DNA of 64,000 nucleotides from Solen grandis (lineage: Eukaryota > Mollusca > Bivalvia > Adapedonta > Solenidae), in the NCBI GenBank assembly GCA_021229015.1, contig CM037783.1, positions 59,123,746 to 59,187,745 of the forward strand, in the 5' to 3' direction. The translations under genes were made by a program, and so were the position numbers. Of the stretch, positions 1 through 11,037 are shown piece after piece; positions within the stretch are counted from its first letter, which is position 1; every line of letters begins with the position of its first letter. Under the pieces are notes generated by a model. It was not told the DNA's origin, made no database searches, and saw nothing but the letters and a program-made list of their open reading frames with translations.

Positions 1-235
1 GGATCACTGCCAGCAAGTTTCATCAAAATCCTTCCAGTAGTTTAGAAGGAGTAGTCCGCAGAAGTTTGTAATGCAAAAATCATCAAAGGGGCATAACTTG
101 GTAAATAGGGGAGGTAACTCAATGCTATATAGATGTCTAAGGATCATTGCCAGTAAGTTTCATCAAAATCCTTCCAGTAGTTTAGAAGGAGTAGTCCGCA
201 GAAGTTTGTAATGCAAAAATCATCAAAGGGGCATA

Positions 236-1075
236 CAGTGGGGCTTGCGTTCATGTTGGCATATTTTTCGTGTATCGTGTGTGTATCGTGCGTTCCGTTT
301 CCGTGTATCGTTCGTGTATGGTTGTTTCGTTTATCGCATCGTTCCTTCCGTGTGAATCGTTCCGCACGATATATTTTGAGTTCAACGCTTCCTTAAAAGC
401 CAGCATTAGAATTTCAGCTTTTCAAAATCAGTTAAGTGGTTACTCACCGCATGGCAACATTTAACTGTAGATTACTTACGTTGTCTGTTACAATTTAAGT
501 CTTATATCGATTCATGTTTAATAAAAATAATGAGTTAACTACGTAGAGTGGTCTCCCCTGTATTGTGTACGAAGGGAGATCACTTCACCTGCTGTAAGAT
601 AGCCAATTAAATCGTATTATGCGGTTACCAATGACGCTTGGCGCGAATAAATAATTGTTCAAAGCATAGGATCGTTATAGATCTAATAAATTCAATGTGT
701 AACAACAATTATTTGTAATTTCGACACGATTTAGAACATGTGACTTCCTATTATAGAACATTCGTTGTTTTTTTTCGTGTGTGTGTGTGTGTATGTGTTA
801 GTTTTAATGATGGTTTTATTTATAAATTGATTAATTGCCTTGTTCACTTGGGCGAAAAAAACCGAGTAAATCGATTAACCTCGCTACCGTGCCTATCTGC
901 AATCGTTCGTTTCGTGCGGTCCGTGTATCGTGCATCGTGTATCGTGCATCAAACGTGTATATGCATCGTTCGTTCGTTCGTTTATCGTGTAACGTGCGTG
1001 TATCGTGCGGTTCGTTTGCGTTTATCGTGCGTGTATCGTGCGGTTCGTTTGCCAACATGAACGAAAGCCCCACTG
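236..1075. mobile_element. TA-flanked MITE (Tc1/mariner-like ends)
   Basis: An 840-bp insertion within a 156-bp monomer. Terminal inverted repeats: CAGTGGGGCTTGCGTTCATG at the left, with its complement at 1052-1075 (one mismatch, then continuing to TTGGCA). It is flanked by a TA duplication; the uninterrupted monomer reads GGGGCATAACTTGG at that site. Both subterminal regions (about 255-345 and 900-1045) carry short repeats of GTATCGTGCGTG-like words. No transposase is present. Superfamily is inferred only from the TA target and CAGTG-type ends. Confidence 0.8.
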
Positions 1076-1835
1076 TAACTTGGTAAATAGGGGAGGTAAC
1101 TCAATGCTATATAGATAACGCGCTGCTACAATGTCTAAGGATCATTGACAGCAAGTATCATTAAAATCCTTCCAGTAGTTTAGGCGGAGTAGTCCGCAGA
1201 AGTTTGTAATGCAAAAATCATCAAAGGGGCATAACTTGGTGAATAGGGGAGGTAACTCAATGCTATATAGATAACGCGCTGCTACAATGTCTAAGGATCA
1301 TTGACAGCAAGTATCATTAAAATCCTTCCAGTAGTTTAGGCGGAGTAGTCCGCAGAAGTTTGTAATGCAAAAATCATCAAAGGGGCATAAATTGGTAAAT
1401 AGGGGAGGTAACCAAATGATATATAGATAACGCGCTTATACAATGTCTAAGGATCATTGCCAGCAAGTTTCATCAAAATCCTTCCAGTAGTTTAGAAGGA
1501 GTAGTCCGCAGAAGTTTGTAATGCAAAAATCATCAAAGGGGCATAACTTGGTAAATAGGGGAGGTAACTCAATGCTATATAGATAACGCGCTGCTACAAT
1601 GTCTAAGGATCATTGACAGCAAGTATCATTAAAATCCTTCCAGTAGTTTAGGCGGAGTAGTCCGCAGAAGTTTGTAATGCAAAAATCATCAAAGGGGCAT
1701 AACTTGGTAAATAGGGGAGGTAACTCAATGCTATATAGATAACGCGCTAATACAATGTCTAAGGATCATTGCCAGCAAGTTTCATCAAAATCCTTCCAGA
1801 AGTTTAGGAGGAGTAGTCCGCAGAATTTTGTGTCT

Positions 1836-1898
1836 ACAGACGGACGGACGGACAGACGGACGGACAGACGGACGGACAGACGGACGGACGGACGGACA
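1836..1898 (+). repeat. ACGG/ACAG microsatellite
   Basis: Runs of CGGACGGA interspersed with CAGA. It lies between the 156-bp monomers and the terminal hairpin, as in pearl-type elements. Open frames through it translate to a DGRT repeat and are not genes. Confidence 0.9.
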
Positions 1899-1910
1899 AC
1901 CTGATTCCAG

Positions 1911-1945
1911 TATACCCCCCCCTAACTTCGTTGCGGGGGGGTATA
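1911..1945. other. Terminal hairpin of F1 element
   Basis: TATACCCCCCC at 1911 pairs with GGGGGGGTATA ending at 1945, separated by a loop of about 13 nt and followed by ATAA. Probable 3' end structure of the element that starts before position 1. Confidence 0.7.
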
Positions 1946-2161
1946 ATAATTTCAACAACTTTGATAGAGGACATCATGAGAATGATTCCTGTGAATTTTG
2001 GTCAAAATCCATTAAGCAGTTTAGGAGGAGATGTTGTTTAAAAGAAAATTGCCGATTCCGGACACATGCACACACGCATGGACAGAGGCAGGCATGAACG
2101 GACAACGGGCAAATGGTGATCACAATAGCTCAAAATGAGAATGTTATGCTCAGGTGAGCTA
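1946..2161 (+). repeat. 3' end of BIV160-type pearl-like element (family F2), fragment
   Basis: Matches the last unit of the F2 elements at 16489 and 19266: a CAACTTTGATAGAGG-like phrase, then TTTAGGAGGAGATGTTGTTTA, a degenerate ACGG-rich stretch, then CTCAGGTGAGCTAA. The terminal hairpin is weakened here (CTCAAAATGAG instead of CTCACCTTGAG). The 5' portion is absent. Confidence 0.65.
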
Positions 2162-3735
2162 ATAAGGAAATTAGGCAACCCCCTCTGGGCCTCTCTTTTT
2201 AAGGGATCAACTTTATTTTAGCAATTACTGTAGACATTCATGAGGTGACCCTTTGTGCCAAAGGAAATTAAATTCTGAACTTTGATTTCAGAGGAGATGT
2301 TTTTTAAAGTTAATTATTTTTTTCTTTCCTTTGCCATGGAAACCAGAGTTCTACATGGATCAAGTTTATTTTATCAACTTTTGTGAAGGCTCACCAAAAG
2401 ATCATCCATGCCAAGTTTAATCAAATTCTGCCAACGGTTACAGAGATGATGCAGTCAATGCGAATGTCCGTCGGTCAGTCGGACATGTCTGGTATATTTC
2501 CATTTTGACCGACGAAAGCGCCTATTATTGTCGGACACAATGTCCGATGAAAAAATCCATACAGCACAGTTTCATTTTCGGAAAATTACTTTCACTTTCT
2601 TCGAAAAACAGTTTCCTTTGCTTTTTTTAGCGATTATGTAATGATTATCGGCTGTCTGAGATGGCCAAGCAGTTCAATTTTTATCATTTCAATATTTATT
2701 ATCGTAAACAATTAAATCTAGATTTTGTTGTCAATGACTTTAGATATTCTGATGGTGCTATGCCGGTCGAAAATTGCCTGCTAGTTCTAGCAACGAACCA
2801 AAGAAGAGAGCTCCTGACAATAACAGTCGCTTTCAGGGATAGTTTTTTGGCTTATTTCCTCATTATGGTCACAGAACTTACAGAACTTTAGTTATTGCAT
2901 AGCATTTTATGATCTTATCTGTGCAAAAATAATTTCTATTTGTAATGGGGTAGGGTTTATTCCTCCATATGTACTTATTTTGCAGGTCTCACATTTTTTC
3001 ATGTTTGTGAGTTTTGAACAGCTGATTAGGACAACAGAGAAAATCTAAAAATAGCAAAAAATGAATGAATATTCATTAAATTAAGTGATAAATAAATGTA
3101 AAATACTTGCAATAAAGAGACTGAAATCAAGATATCAAAAAGTTCTTACTAAATACTGTTTTAAACATTGCAACAGGTAAAAATATGTCGCAACAAGTAA
3201 AAGTTGCTGCGACAGGTAAACAATTGTTGCGACAGATAAAAATTTTGTGTTTACCTGTCCCAATGTCCTGTGAAGAAGGAAAAGTTTTTGCATAGTCTGA
3301 TGATGTCATTTAAAAGTTTTCGCTATATAAATTTAAAGCAAATTAGCCACGCCCCTGGTGGCCATGTTTTTTTTACAGATTGGACTAATTTTAGCAATCT
3401 TGGTAGAGGGTTACCTAAGGAACATCTCTACTAAAACATTTTGAAATCTGGCCAGTAGTTTTGAAGGAGATGATTTTTAAATCTTTCATAATTTTTTTCT
3501 TTCCATTGCCATGGCAACCAGAGTTCTACATGGATCAGGTTTATTTTATCAACTTTTGTGAAGGTTCACCCAAGCATCATCCCTGCCAAGTTTAATCAAA
3601 TTCTGTACAGTGGTTTCAGAGGAGATGTCGTTTAAAGCAAATTGTTGACGACAGACAACAAAAGATAGAGGGTGATCCTAATAGCTCAACATGAGCACTA
3701 TGTGCTCAGGTTAGCTTAAAAGGGAAATACAATAA
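2162..3735. repeat. Worn pearl-like 3' ends flanking an unclassified insertion
   Basis: A segment at 2317-2430 (including GCCATGGAAACCAGAGTTC) recurs as a direct repeat at 3491-3605. The second copy continues to a hairpin end at about 3682-3716 (CAACATGAGCAC / GTGCTCAGGTTAGCT). Between them, 2440-3350 is AT-rich and unclassified. It holds a TCGGACAT/ATGTCCGA inverted motif at about 2480-2550 and short GCGACAGGTAAA-like repeats at 3170-3240. A 76-codon open frame at 2661-2891 has no recognisable features and I do not call it. Confidence 0.5.
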
Positions 3736-3801
3736 GAGGTCTGAACAAGTGTTGCGTTTTCTTGTGTTTTTTAATTTTTCTAGAATAAACTTCTTTTTTA
3801 A

Positions 3802-4035
3802 CCCTTTCCCTCATAGAGGAAACCATGAAAAGACCTATGCAAACAGCATAAAACCAGATCAGCCTGCGAGTAACTCGCAGGCTGATCAGGTTTTATGCTG
3901 TTCGCTGCTCCTCGGTGGTCTGGAAATGAGGAATTTGTAATTAAATTTGGTAAGGTTTAACTGTGGTTTTCTGCAGATCAGGCTCTATGTGGTACCTATT
4001 GAGTGCGTCAAAATGAGTCTATATGAGGGAAAGGG
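3802..4035. mobile_element. TTAA-flanked palindromic MITE (piggyBac-type)
   Basis: A 234-bp element between TTAA at 3798-3801 and 4036-4039. Ends are CCCTTTCCCTCATA and its near complement. TTAA target plus CCC ends are the piggyBac hallmark; superfamily is inferred. The centre (3840-3905) is a near-perfect palindrome with arms of about 33 bp around a single A at 3872. A second copy of the same length is at 28223-28456. Confidence 0.85.
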
Positions 4036-4039
4036 TTAA

Positions 4040-5382
4040 GAAGTATTAGGTTAGAAACACTTTTTTAGACTATGCTCAGGAAAAAGATAAAATATGAACT
4101 TAACATTGGGCAAAAAGCCTTGGCCCGAAATTCTCTAAGAGATTGAAAATCATACTCATACTCCAACTCAGTTATGTATGCTCAACTTAGTTTGATTAAT
4201 ATGCAGAGTTCACGTCTCAATTATGACAAGTTTTGTACTCAGTTCAACTTGAAACAGTGTTTGAGAACACTCCGAATTACTCAAACTTAAGCTTTAACAT
4301 AATTCTTTTTATAAATATCTTACTCAAGCTTAAACTCAAAATTGAGCAGGTATTTACTATACACCTGCGATCATACTCAAACAGTTTTCAAGAGCATGTG
4401 GCCTACTGATTATTAATTTTGAACTTACCATAGTGTTTTTTCTCTTGTGTCCAGACCTGAAATATCAGTGAGACAGACATTATATAGCAGGATTATACAG
4501 TAACTTTTGAACAAGAAGATCCAACCCCTAACCCCTTACCCAGCCAATGTCTTAAAATATAAAGAACCTTAATACCTGTGCCTGTCAGAAATTAAATATT
4601 CTTAGCAAATCATTGATATTGGTTGAGGATCTCATGAATTTCAAGCACACATTTCTATCTGAACATAAAAACAGTGTGAATATAAAATGAATCTGTGAAA
4701 TTAATATACTCAAATGGAAGATAATATCAAAAATAACCTTTATCATTAACTACTGGATGATCTAACTAATGCATATTAAGTGACTTAAAGTATAGTAAAA
4801 TTTAATAAATTTTGATTCTTCTTTTTCAAATCATATGACAATTAATTCATATTATATTATATTATAATATATATATTTGCTATCATTTCAAAGTGCATTA
4901 TTATGCTTCCAAAGACCTTTACCATGTGATATATTGATGGGTTTAAAGGGAAGGAAACTATAGAATAATCAAAAATGTGTAACTGGATTCAATATTAATA
5001 TTTTTAACAAAGGGGAGTAAGTTGTTGGTTGAAAGAAAGAAATCATTTCTTGCTTGTTTTAAAGGATGTACACGTCTCAATGTGTATCTCTTTCTATCTG
5101 AATAGTTTTCTATAAATGGGTCTTAAGTTTGCCTTTCATGAATTTAAACTATCAACAGTGATCTTGCTTTGATGTTATTTATAAGTTTATAGTTTCAACA
5201 ATAAAGTGATTCATGTTTAATGACCTAATTTCATTTTGTCACTACATACTATCAGTAAAAGTTTTATACATGAGGTGTACTCCTTAAGTATATTAATATG
5301 ATGTACTTCAGTACGATTAAAAATCAATGATGAAAAAAAAAATACATTGCTTAAAGTATTCTTACTCATAAATTCAACTTAC
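4040..5382. other. Non-coding, probably intronic
   Basis: AT-rich sequence with no credible exon seen. It contains an AT microsatellite at about 4848-4875. From about 4880 on it matches the start of the 2.8-kb tandem unit (compare 7706, 10539, 16393). Confidence 0.6.
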
Positions 5383-5442
5383 CTTTCTTATCAACCTTGC
5401 TTTCCTTTAGTTCTGCTGCATCAAATTTCTGTTGACTGCCAG
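5383..5442 (-). CDS. Exon A, copy 1, of an unidentified modular gene
   Basis: 60-nt exon on the minus strand, preceded by a TGTTGTAG acceptor and followed by a GTAAGT donor. In phase 1-1 it encodes GSQQKFDAAELKESKVDKK, with the split codon GCT (Ala) shared with its neighbours. The length is a multiple of three, so it can be duplicated or skipped without breaking the frame. The five A copies keep frame, length and splice sites while flanking intron sequence drifts, which supports real exons. The peptide is hydrophilic and matches no family I can name. Confidence 0.65.
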
Positions 5443-5553
5443 CTACAACAGATGAAAGGGAAACTATCTATTGATTTCAAGCATAAATGACCTTAGATCA
5501 GGTCAGATATTCAGGTCATATGTAACCTTTGTCAATCAGGGATGTCTAAGTGA

Positions 5554-6048
5554 ACAAGTAACTGGTGTTGTATGCAACACATAAAGTCCACTACCGGCTC
5601 CACCTTGACTCAATATGGTAATCAATCCCATTTTTTGCCATATTTTCACTATTTCCGTATCCCATTTTTTGCCATATTTTCACTATTTCTGTTACCATAG
5701 TAACCACAATTTTAGTCGAAGAACAAAAAAAAAATGACATGCATAATCTACACATTACCATCTAGTCATATACCAAGTTTCATCAAGTTAGCTTGCTTAG
5801 TTATCATGGGATCCCATTTTTTGCCATATTTTCACTATTTCTGTTACCATAGCAACCACAATTTAGTCGAAGAACAATAATAAAATGACGTGCATAATCT
5901 ACACATTGCCATCTAGTCATAAACCAAGTTTCATCAAGTTAGCTTGCTTAGTTATTAAGTTATCGCAGGATCCAGATTTGAGCAGACAGACAGACGGACG
6001 GACAGCAAACCTATAGTCCCCTCCGGTGTGAACACCAGTAGGGGACTA
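5554..6048 (+). mobile_element. Pearl-like element, family F4 (copy 1)
   Basis: Begins ACAAGTAACTGGTGTTG. Contains tandem monomers of about 170 bp (phrases CCCATTTTTTGCCATATTTTC, ACCAAGTTTCATCAAGTTAGC), then GACAGACGGACGGACAG. Ends in a hairpin, TAGTCCCCT ... AGGGGACTA. Empty counterpart sites exist in later units at about 12587, 18430 and 21318, so both ends are defined. No coding capacity. Confidence 0.75.
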
Positions 6049-7138
6049 ATAAAGCTTACAGCTGTGATTGGAAAATAATGCATTGTCTACAGTTACTGTG
6101 ATCTTGAACTTTCAGGCAACCTCTGGTCAAAAGCAACATTTGTGTTATGTGTTGAACTTTGCCCTTGCAGCGCCCATTTCCTTGGCCTTATGGAAATGAC
6201 CTAATATCAAGGTCATTATGACTCAACTCATCACCTGATCATAAGTGTCCAATTATCCCTTCTATCTATCTATCTATATATCTATTTATGTGTGTGTGTG
6301 TTACACGTTAGTCAATAGATAAGGACTTAAATTGTCTGTGACCTTAACCTTGAGAAATTTACCTTGGGCAAGGTTAGCTAAAACAATTTCATCCTTTTAT
6401 AGAAAGGTCTGTAAGTATAGACAAAATCATCTTAACATTGCTTCACAGATAAAAGTTGTCTCTAAGTTTGATACTTTTTGTCTTTAGGTTTGATAAAGAT
6501 TTCTCAAGAAATGAACATGCTTTTCATATAAAAAAATGACTTTTTGAGAGAAAAAAATCCAAGAGAATCTTTTCTCAAATGATAATTTCAATAAAACAAC
6601 AGGGTGTTACTCACTCATCTGAAGACCCTGGCTTTCAGTATGCTTTAAGAAAGAAATACATTCCGATCAAGTTCTGTAAGGCCTAGGACAAAAATGTGGC
6701 TTCCAGAGTTTTCACAAGGATTTGGCCAATTGACCTACTTTGAGACTCCATATGACTCACTTTTGAACTCATCCATGACTTTATGCAATTTATGCAGCAA
6801 ACAAAAAATTCTGATCAAATTTTTGAAGATATTGGGCCTAAAATGTGGCCTCTATGGTGTTTTTTTTTCTAGGATTTGACCCAATGATTTACTTTTTAAC
6901 CAACATGACCCGGTTTTGAACATGCAAGCTTTTCATACAGGCAAACATTATGCATAATTTTGTACAAACTGGATCAAAACTGTAGCTTCTTTAGTGTTTA
7001 CAAACTAACTGTTGATGCCAGACGACACAAAACAGAAGAAAAGCAATCAGAGAGTGTGCTCAGAAGAGCTTACAAGAGCTACAAGGTCATGTAAATGATA
7101 CTGTTGATAATTTCAGCTTTATAAATAAATATCCTTAC

Positions 7139-7225
7139 CTTGTGGTGTTTCCTGCTCATCCTTTTTGCAGTCATCATTGTTTTCATCTTGTCCATGGTCC
7201 CAGTCTGTTGGTCCTCCACTGACAG
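7139..7225 (-). CDS. Exon B, copy 1, of an unidentified modular gene
   Basis: 87-nt exon between a TTTTTCTAG acceptor and a GTAAGG donor on the minus strand. In phase 1-1 it encodes an acidic segment beginning SGGPTDWDHGQDENNDDC followed by a Lys/Glu/Gln-rich tail; the other full frame is poorer or stopped. It joins exon A in frame through a GCT Ala codon. Asp/Asn-rich with one Cys; function unknown. Confidence 0.65.
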
Positions 7226-7540
7226 CTAGAAAAAGTTAGAAAAACATAAGAAGATGCATTACAATGTACAGAACAAGAATTCCAAGTAGGCTAACACAAG
7301 TAGCAATTCTTACAGAAATCAAAGTATTAGTTCACAAAATGTTATTATTTATCTTTTGAAAGCTAATAAAACAAGAGAATCGACTGAACCAATAGATGTT
7401 CCAAGAACAAGCACGATTTCTAAAGGGGCTAATTTTTATTTTCATTTCCAATATGTCTATGTAAAATTTAATAATATGCTAAGTGCCAAGCAAGGGAGCT
7501 ATACATGTACCAGTACCATTTTTTTATGATTCTGGTATTT

Positions 7541-7606
7541 TGTAATTGAGGACCGAACCCTCAACCTCTTGTTTCTGGGGTGGCCACTGAGACTGGCGAG
7601 AAGAGG
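7541..7606 (-). repeat. tRNA-derived SINE-like head, copy 1
   Basis: On the minus strand a CAGTCTCAGTGG stretch (A-box-like) precedes GAGGGTTCGGTCCTC (B-box-like). The same element occurs at 10361-10428 and 16225-16290; the last has an intact B-box word, GGTTCGATCC. It lies in a duplicated intron, so the copies arose with the 2.8-kb unit rather than by separate insertions. Confidence 0.45.
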
Positions 7607-8238
7607 TTTTATTTGTTTAATTAAATTCTGTTGGTTGCATAGGCAACCAAAGTTCTACTTAAATCAAGTTTATTTTAGTTTCTCTAAATGTATCTTTTAT
7701 CAAATTCATATAGTTGCTATCATTTCATAGTGCATTATTATGCTTCCAAAGACCTTTACCATGTGATATATTGATGGGTTTAAAGGGAAGGGAACTATAG
7801 AATAATCAAAAATGTGTAACTTGATTAATATTTTTAACAAAGGGAAGTAAGTTGTTGGTTAAAAGAAAGAAATCATTTCTTGCTTGTTTTAAAGGATGTA
7901 CATGTCTCAATGTGTATCTCTTTCTATCTGAATAGTTTTCTATAAATGGGTCTAACGTTTGCCTTTCATGGATTTAATCTATCAACAGTGATCTAGCTTT
8001 GATGTGTTTTATATGTTTATAGTTTAAAAATTGATGCATTTTAACGACCTAATTTTATACTAAAAGGTTTAAGCAGTTCAAACTGTGAAAAACACAATCC
8101 ATATACTATCAGTAAAAGTTTTGTACATGAGGTGTACTCCTTAAGTATATTAATATGATGTACTTCAGTACGATTAAAAATCAATGATGAAAAAAATATA
8201 TATTCCTTAAAGTATTCTTACTCATAAATTCAACTTAC

Positions 8239-8298
8239 CTTTCTTATCAACCTTGCTTTCCTTTAGTTCTGCTGCATCAAATTTCTGTTGACTGCCAG
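8239..8298 (-). CDS. Exon A, copy 2
   Basis: 60 nt, identical in predicted peptide to copy 1 (GSQQKFDAAELKESKVDKK), with the same TGTTGTAG acceptor and GTAAGT donor. Phase 1-1. Confidence 0.65.
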
Positions 8299-8409
8299 CT
8301 ACAACAGATGAAAGGGAAACTATTTATTGATTTCAAGCATAAATGACCTTAGATCAGGTCAGATATTCAGGTCATATGTAACCTTTGTCAATCAGGGATG
8401 TCTCAGTGA

Positions 8410-8870
8410 ACAAGTAACTGGTGTTGTATGCAACACATAAAGTACCCTACCGGCTCCACCTTGACTCAATATGGTAATCAATCCCATTTTTTGCCATATT
8501 TTCACTATTTCCGTTACTTTAGCAACCACAATTTTAGTCGAAGAACAAAAATTAAATGACATGCATAATCTACACATTGCCATCTAGTCATATACCAAGT
8601 TTCATCAAGTTAACTTGCTTAGTTATCGCGGGATCCCATTTTTTGCCGTATTTTCACTATTTCCGTTACTTAAGCAACCACAATTTAGTCGAAGAACAAA
8701 AATAAAACGACGTGCATAATCTACACATTGGCATCTAGTCATAAACCAAGTTTTATCAAGTTAGCTTGCTTAGTTATTAAGTTATCGCGGGATCCAGATT
8801 TGAGCGGACAGACAGACGGACGGACAGCAAACCTATAGTCCCCTCCGGTGTGAACACAGGTAGGGGACTA
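8410..8870 (+). mobile_element. Pearl-like element, family F4 (copy 2)
   Basis: Same position in the 2.8-kb unit as the element at 5554, with the same ACAAGTAACTGG start and hairpin end. It is therefore a duplicate carried with the unit. It is about 35 bp shorter than copy 1. Confidence 0.75.
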
Positions 8871-9962
8871 ATAAAGCTTACAGCTGTGATTGGAAAATAA
8901 TGCATTGTCTACAGTTACTGTGATCTTGAACTTTCAGGCAACCTCTGGTCAAAAGCAACATTTGTGTTAAGTGTTGAACTTTGCTCTTGCAGCACCTATT
9001 TCCTTAGCCTTACGGAAGTGACCTAATATCAAGGTCATTATGAATAAACTCATCACATGATCATAAGTGACCATTATCCCTTCTATCTCTCTATCTATCT
9101 GTGTGAGTGTGTGTGTGTGTGTGTAACAGGTCAGTCAATAGATTAGGACTTAAAATGCCAGTGACCTTAACCTTGAGAAATTAAACTTGGGCAAGGTGAG
9201 CTAAAACAATTTCATCCTTTTATAGAAAGGTCTGTAAGTATAGACCAAATCATCTTAACATTGCTTCATAGACAAAAGTTGTCTTTTAGTTTGATCCTTT
9301 TTGTCTTTAGGTTTGATAAAGATTTCTCAAGAAATGAACATGCTTTTCATATAAAAAAAATGACTTTTTGAGAGAAAGAAATCCAAGAGAATCTTTTCTC
9401 AAATGATAATTTCAATAAAACAACAGGGTGTTACTCACTCATCTGAAGACCCTGGCTTTCAGTATGCTTTAAGAAAGAAATACATTCCGATCAAGTTCTG
9501 TAAGGCCTAGGACAAAAATGTGGCTTCTAGAGTTTTCACAAGGATTTGGCCAATTGACCTACTTTGAGACTCCATATGACTCACTTTCGAACTCATCCAT
9601 GATTTTATGCAATTTATGCAGCAAACAAAAAATTCTGATCAAATTTTTGAAGATATTGGGCCTAAAATGTGGCCTCTATGGTGTTTTTTTTTCTAGGATT
9701 TGACCCAATGATTTACTTTTTAACCAACATGACCCGGTTTTGAACATGCAAGCTTTTCATACAGGCAAACATTATGCATAATTTTGTACAAACTGGATCA
9801 AAACTGTAGCTTCTTTAGTGTTTACAAACTAACTGTTGATGCCAGACGACACAAAACAGAAGAAAAGCAATCAGAGAGTGTGCTCAGAAGAGCTTACAAG
9901 AGCTACAAGGTCATGTAAATGATACTGTTGATAATTTCAGCTTTATAAATAAATATCCTTAC

Positions 9963-10049
9963 CTTGTGGTGTTTCCTGCTCATCCTTTTTGCAGTCATCA
10001 TTGTTTTCATCTTGTCCATGGTCCCAGTCTGTTGGTCCTCCACTGACAG
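9963..10049 (-). CDS. Exon B, copy 2
   Basis: 87 nt, same acceptor (TTTTTCTAG) and GTAAGG donor. Predicted peptide is the same as copy 1 over SGGPTDWDHGQDENNDDC. Phase 1-1. Confidence 0.65.
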
Positions 10050-10360
10050 CTAGAAAAAGTTAGAAAAACATTAGGAGATGCATTACAATGTACAGAACAA
10101 GAATTCCAAGTAGGTTAACACAAGTAGCAATTCTTACAGAAATCAAAGTATTAGTTCACAAAATGTTTTAATTAATCTTGAAACCTATTAAAACAAGAGA
10201 ATTGACTGAACCAATAGATGTTCCAAGAACAAGCACAATTTCTAAAGGGGCTAATTTTTATTTTCATTTCCAATATGTCTATGTAAAATTTAATAATATG
10301 CTAAGTGCCAAGCAAGGGAGCTATACATGTACCAGTACCATTTTTTTATGATTCTGGTAT

Positions 10361-10428
10361 TTTGTAATTGAGGACCGAACCCTCAACCTCTTGTTTCTGG
10401 GGTGGCCACTGAGACTGGCGAGAAGAGG
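10361..10428 (-). repeat. tRNA-derived SINE-like head, copy 2
   Basis: Intron copy equivalent to 7541-7606, with the B-box-like word GGTTCGGTCC on the minus strand. Confidence 0.4.
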
Positions 10429-11037
10429 TTTTATTTTTTAATTAAATTCTGTTGGTTGCATAGGCAACCAAAGTTCTACTTAAATCAAGTTTATTTTAGT
10501 TTCTCTAAATGTATCTTTTATCAAATTCATATAGTTGCTATCATTTCATAGTGCATTATTATGCTTCCAAAGACCTTTACCATGTGATATATTGATGGGT
10601 TTAAAGGGAGAGAAATTATAGAATAATCAAAAATGTGTAACTGGATTCAATATCAATTCCCTTAACAAAGGGAAGTAAGTTGTTGGTTAAAAGAAAGAAA
10701 TCATTTCTTGCTTGTTTTAAAGGATGTACATGTCTCAATGTGTATCTCTTTCTATCTGAATAGTTTTCTATAAATGGGTCTAACGTTTGCCTTTCATGGA
10801 TTTAATCTATCAACAGTGATCTAGCTTTGATGTTATTTATATGTTTATAGTTTCAAGTATAAATTGATGCATGTTTAACAACCTAATTTCATCACTACAG
10901 ATAAAAGGTTTAAAGGCGGTTCAAACTGTGAAAAACACAATGACATATACTATCAGTAAAAGTTTTGTACATGAGGTGTACTCCTTAAGTATATTAATAT
11001 GATGTACTTCAGTACCATTAAAAATCCATGATGAAAA

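Larger units (their letters stand above)
1..1948 (+). repeat. 156-bp tandem array in a pearl-like element (family F1)
   Basis: Tandem monomers with the period of the word GGATCATTG exactly 156 bp at 1139, 1295, 1451, 1607 and 1763, plus two shorter copies at 1 and 141. Each monomer carries the phrases TTCCAGTAGTTTAG, GTAGTCCGCAGAAG and GGGGAGGTAACTCAATGC. The array is followed by ACGG/ACAG microsatellite and a terminal hairpin. Tandem core plus tetranucleotide microsatellite plus end hairpin is the layout known for bivalve pearl (Helentron-type non-autonomous) elements; assignment to that class is inference. The left end lies outside the window and the array is split by the insertion at 236-1075. 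No coding potential. Confidence 0.75.

Noticed and set aside
740..1086. Overlapping open frames of 80-106 codons on both strands
   Set aside because: They run through short GTATCGTGC repeats inside a MITE; no codon structure or known family.
1828..2097. 89-codon frame with DGRT repeats
   Set aside because: It is a translation of the ACGG/ACAG microsatellite.
2661..2891. 76-codon plus-strand frame
   Set aside because: Single short frame in AT-rich repeat-flanked DNA, without recognisable motif or exon signals.
3749..3940. 63-codon frame repeated at 28167-28361 with similar peptide
   Set aside because: Similarity comes from the shared TTAA MITE palindrome, not from a conserved gene.
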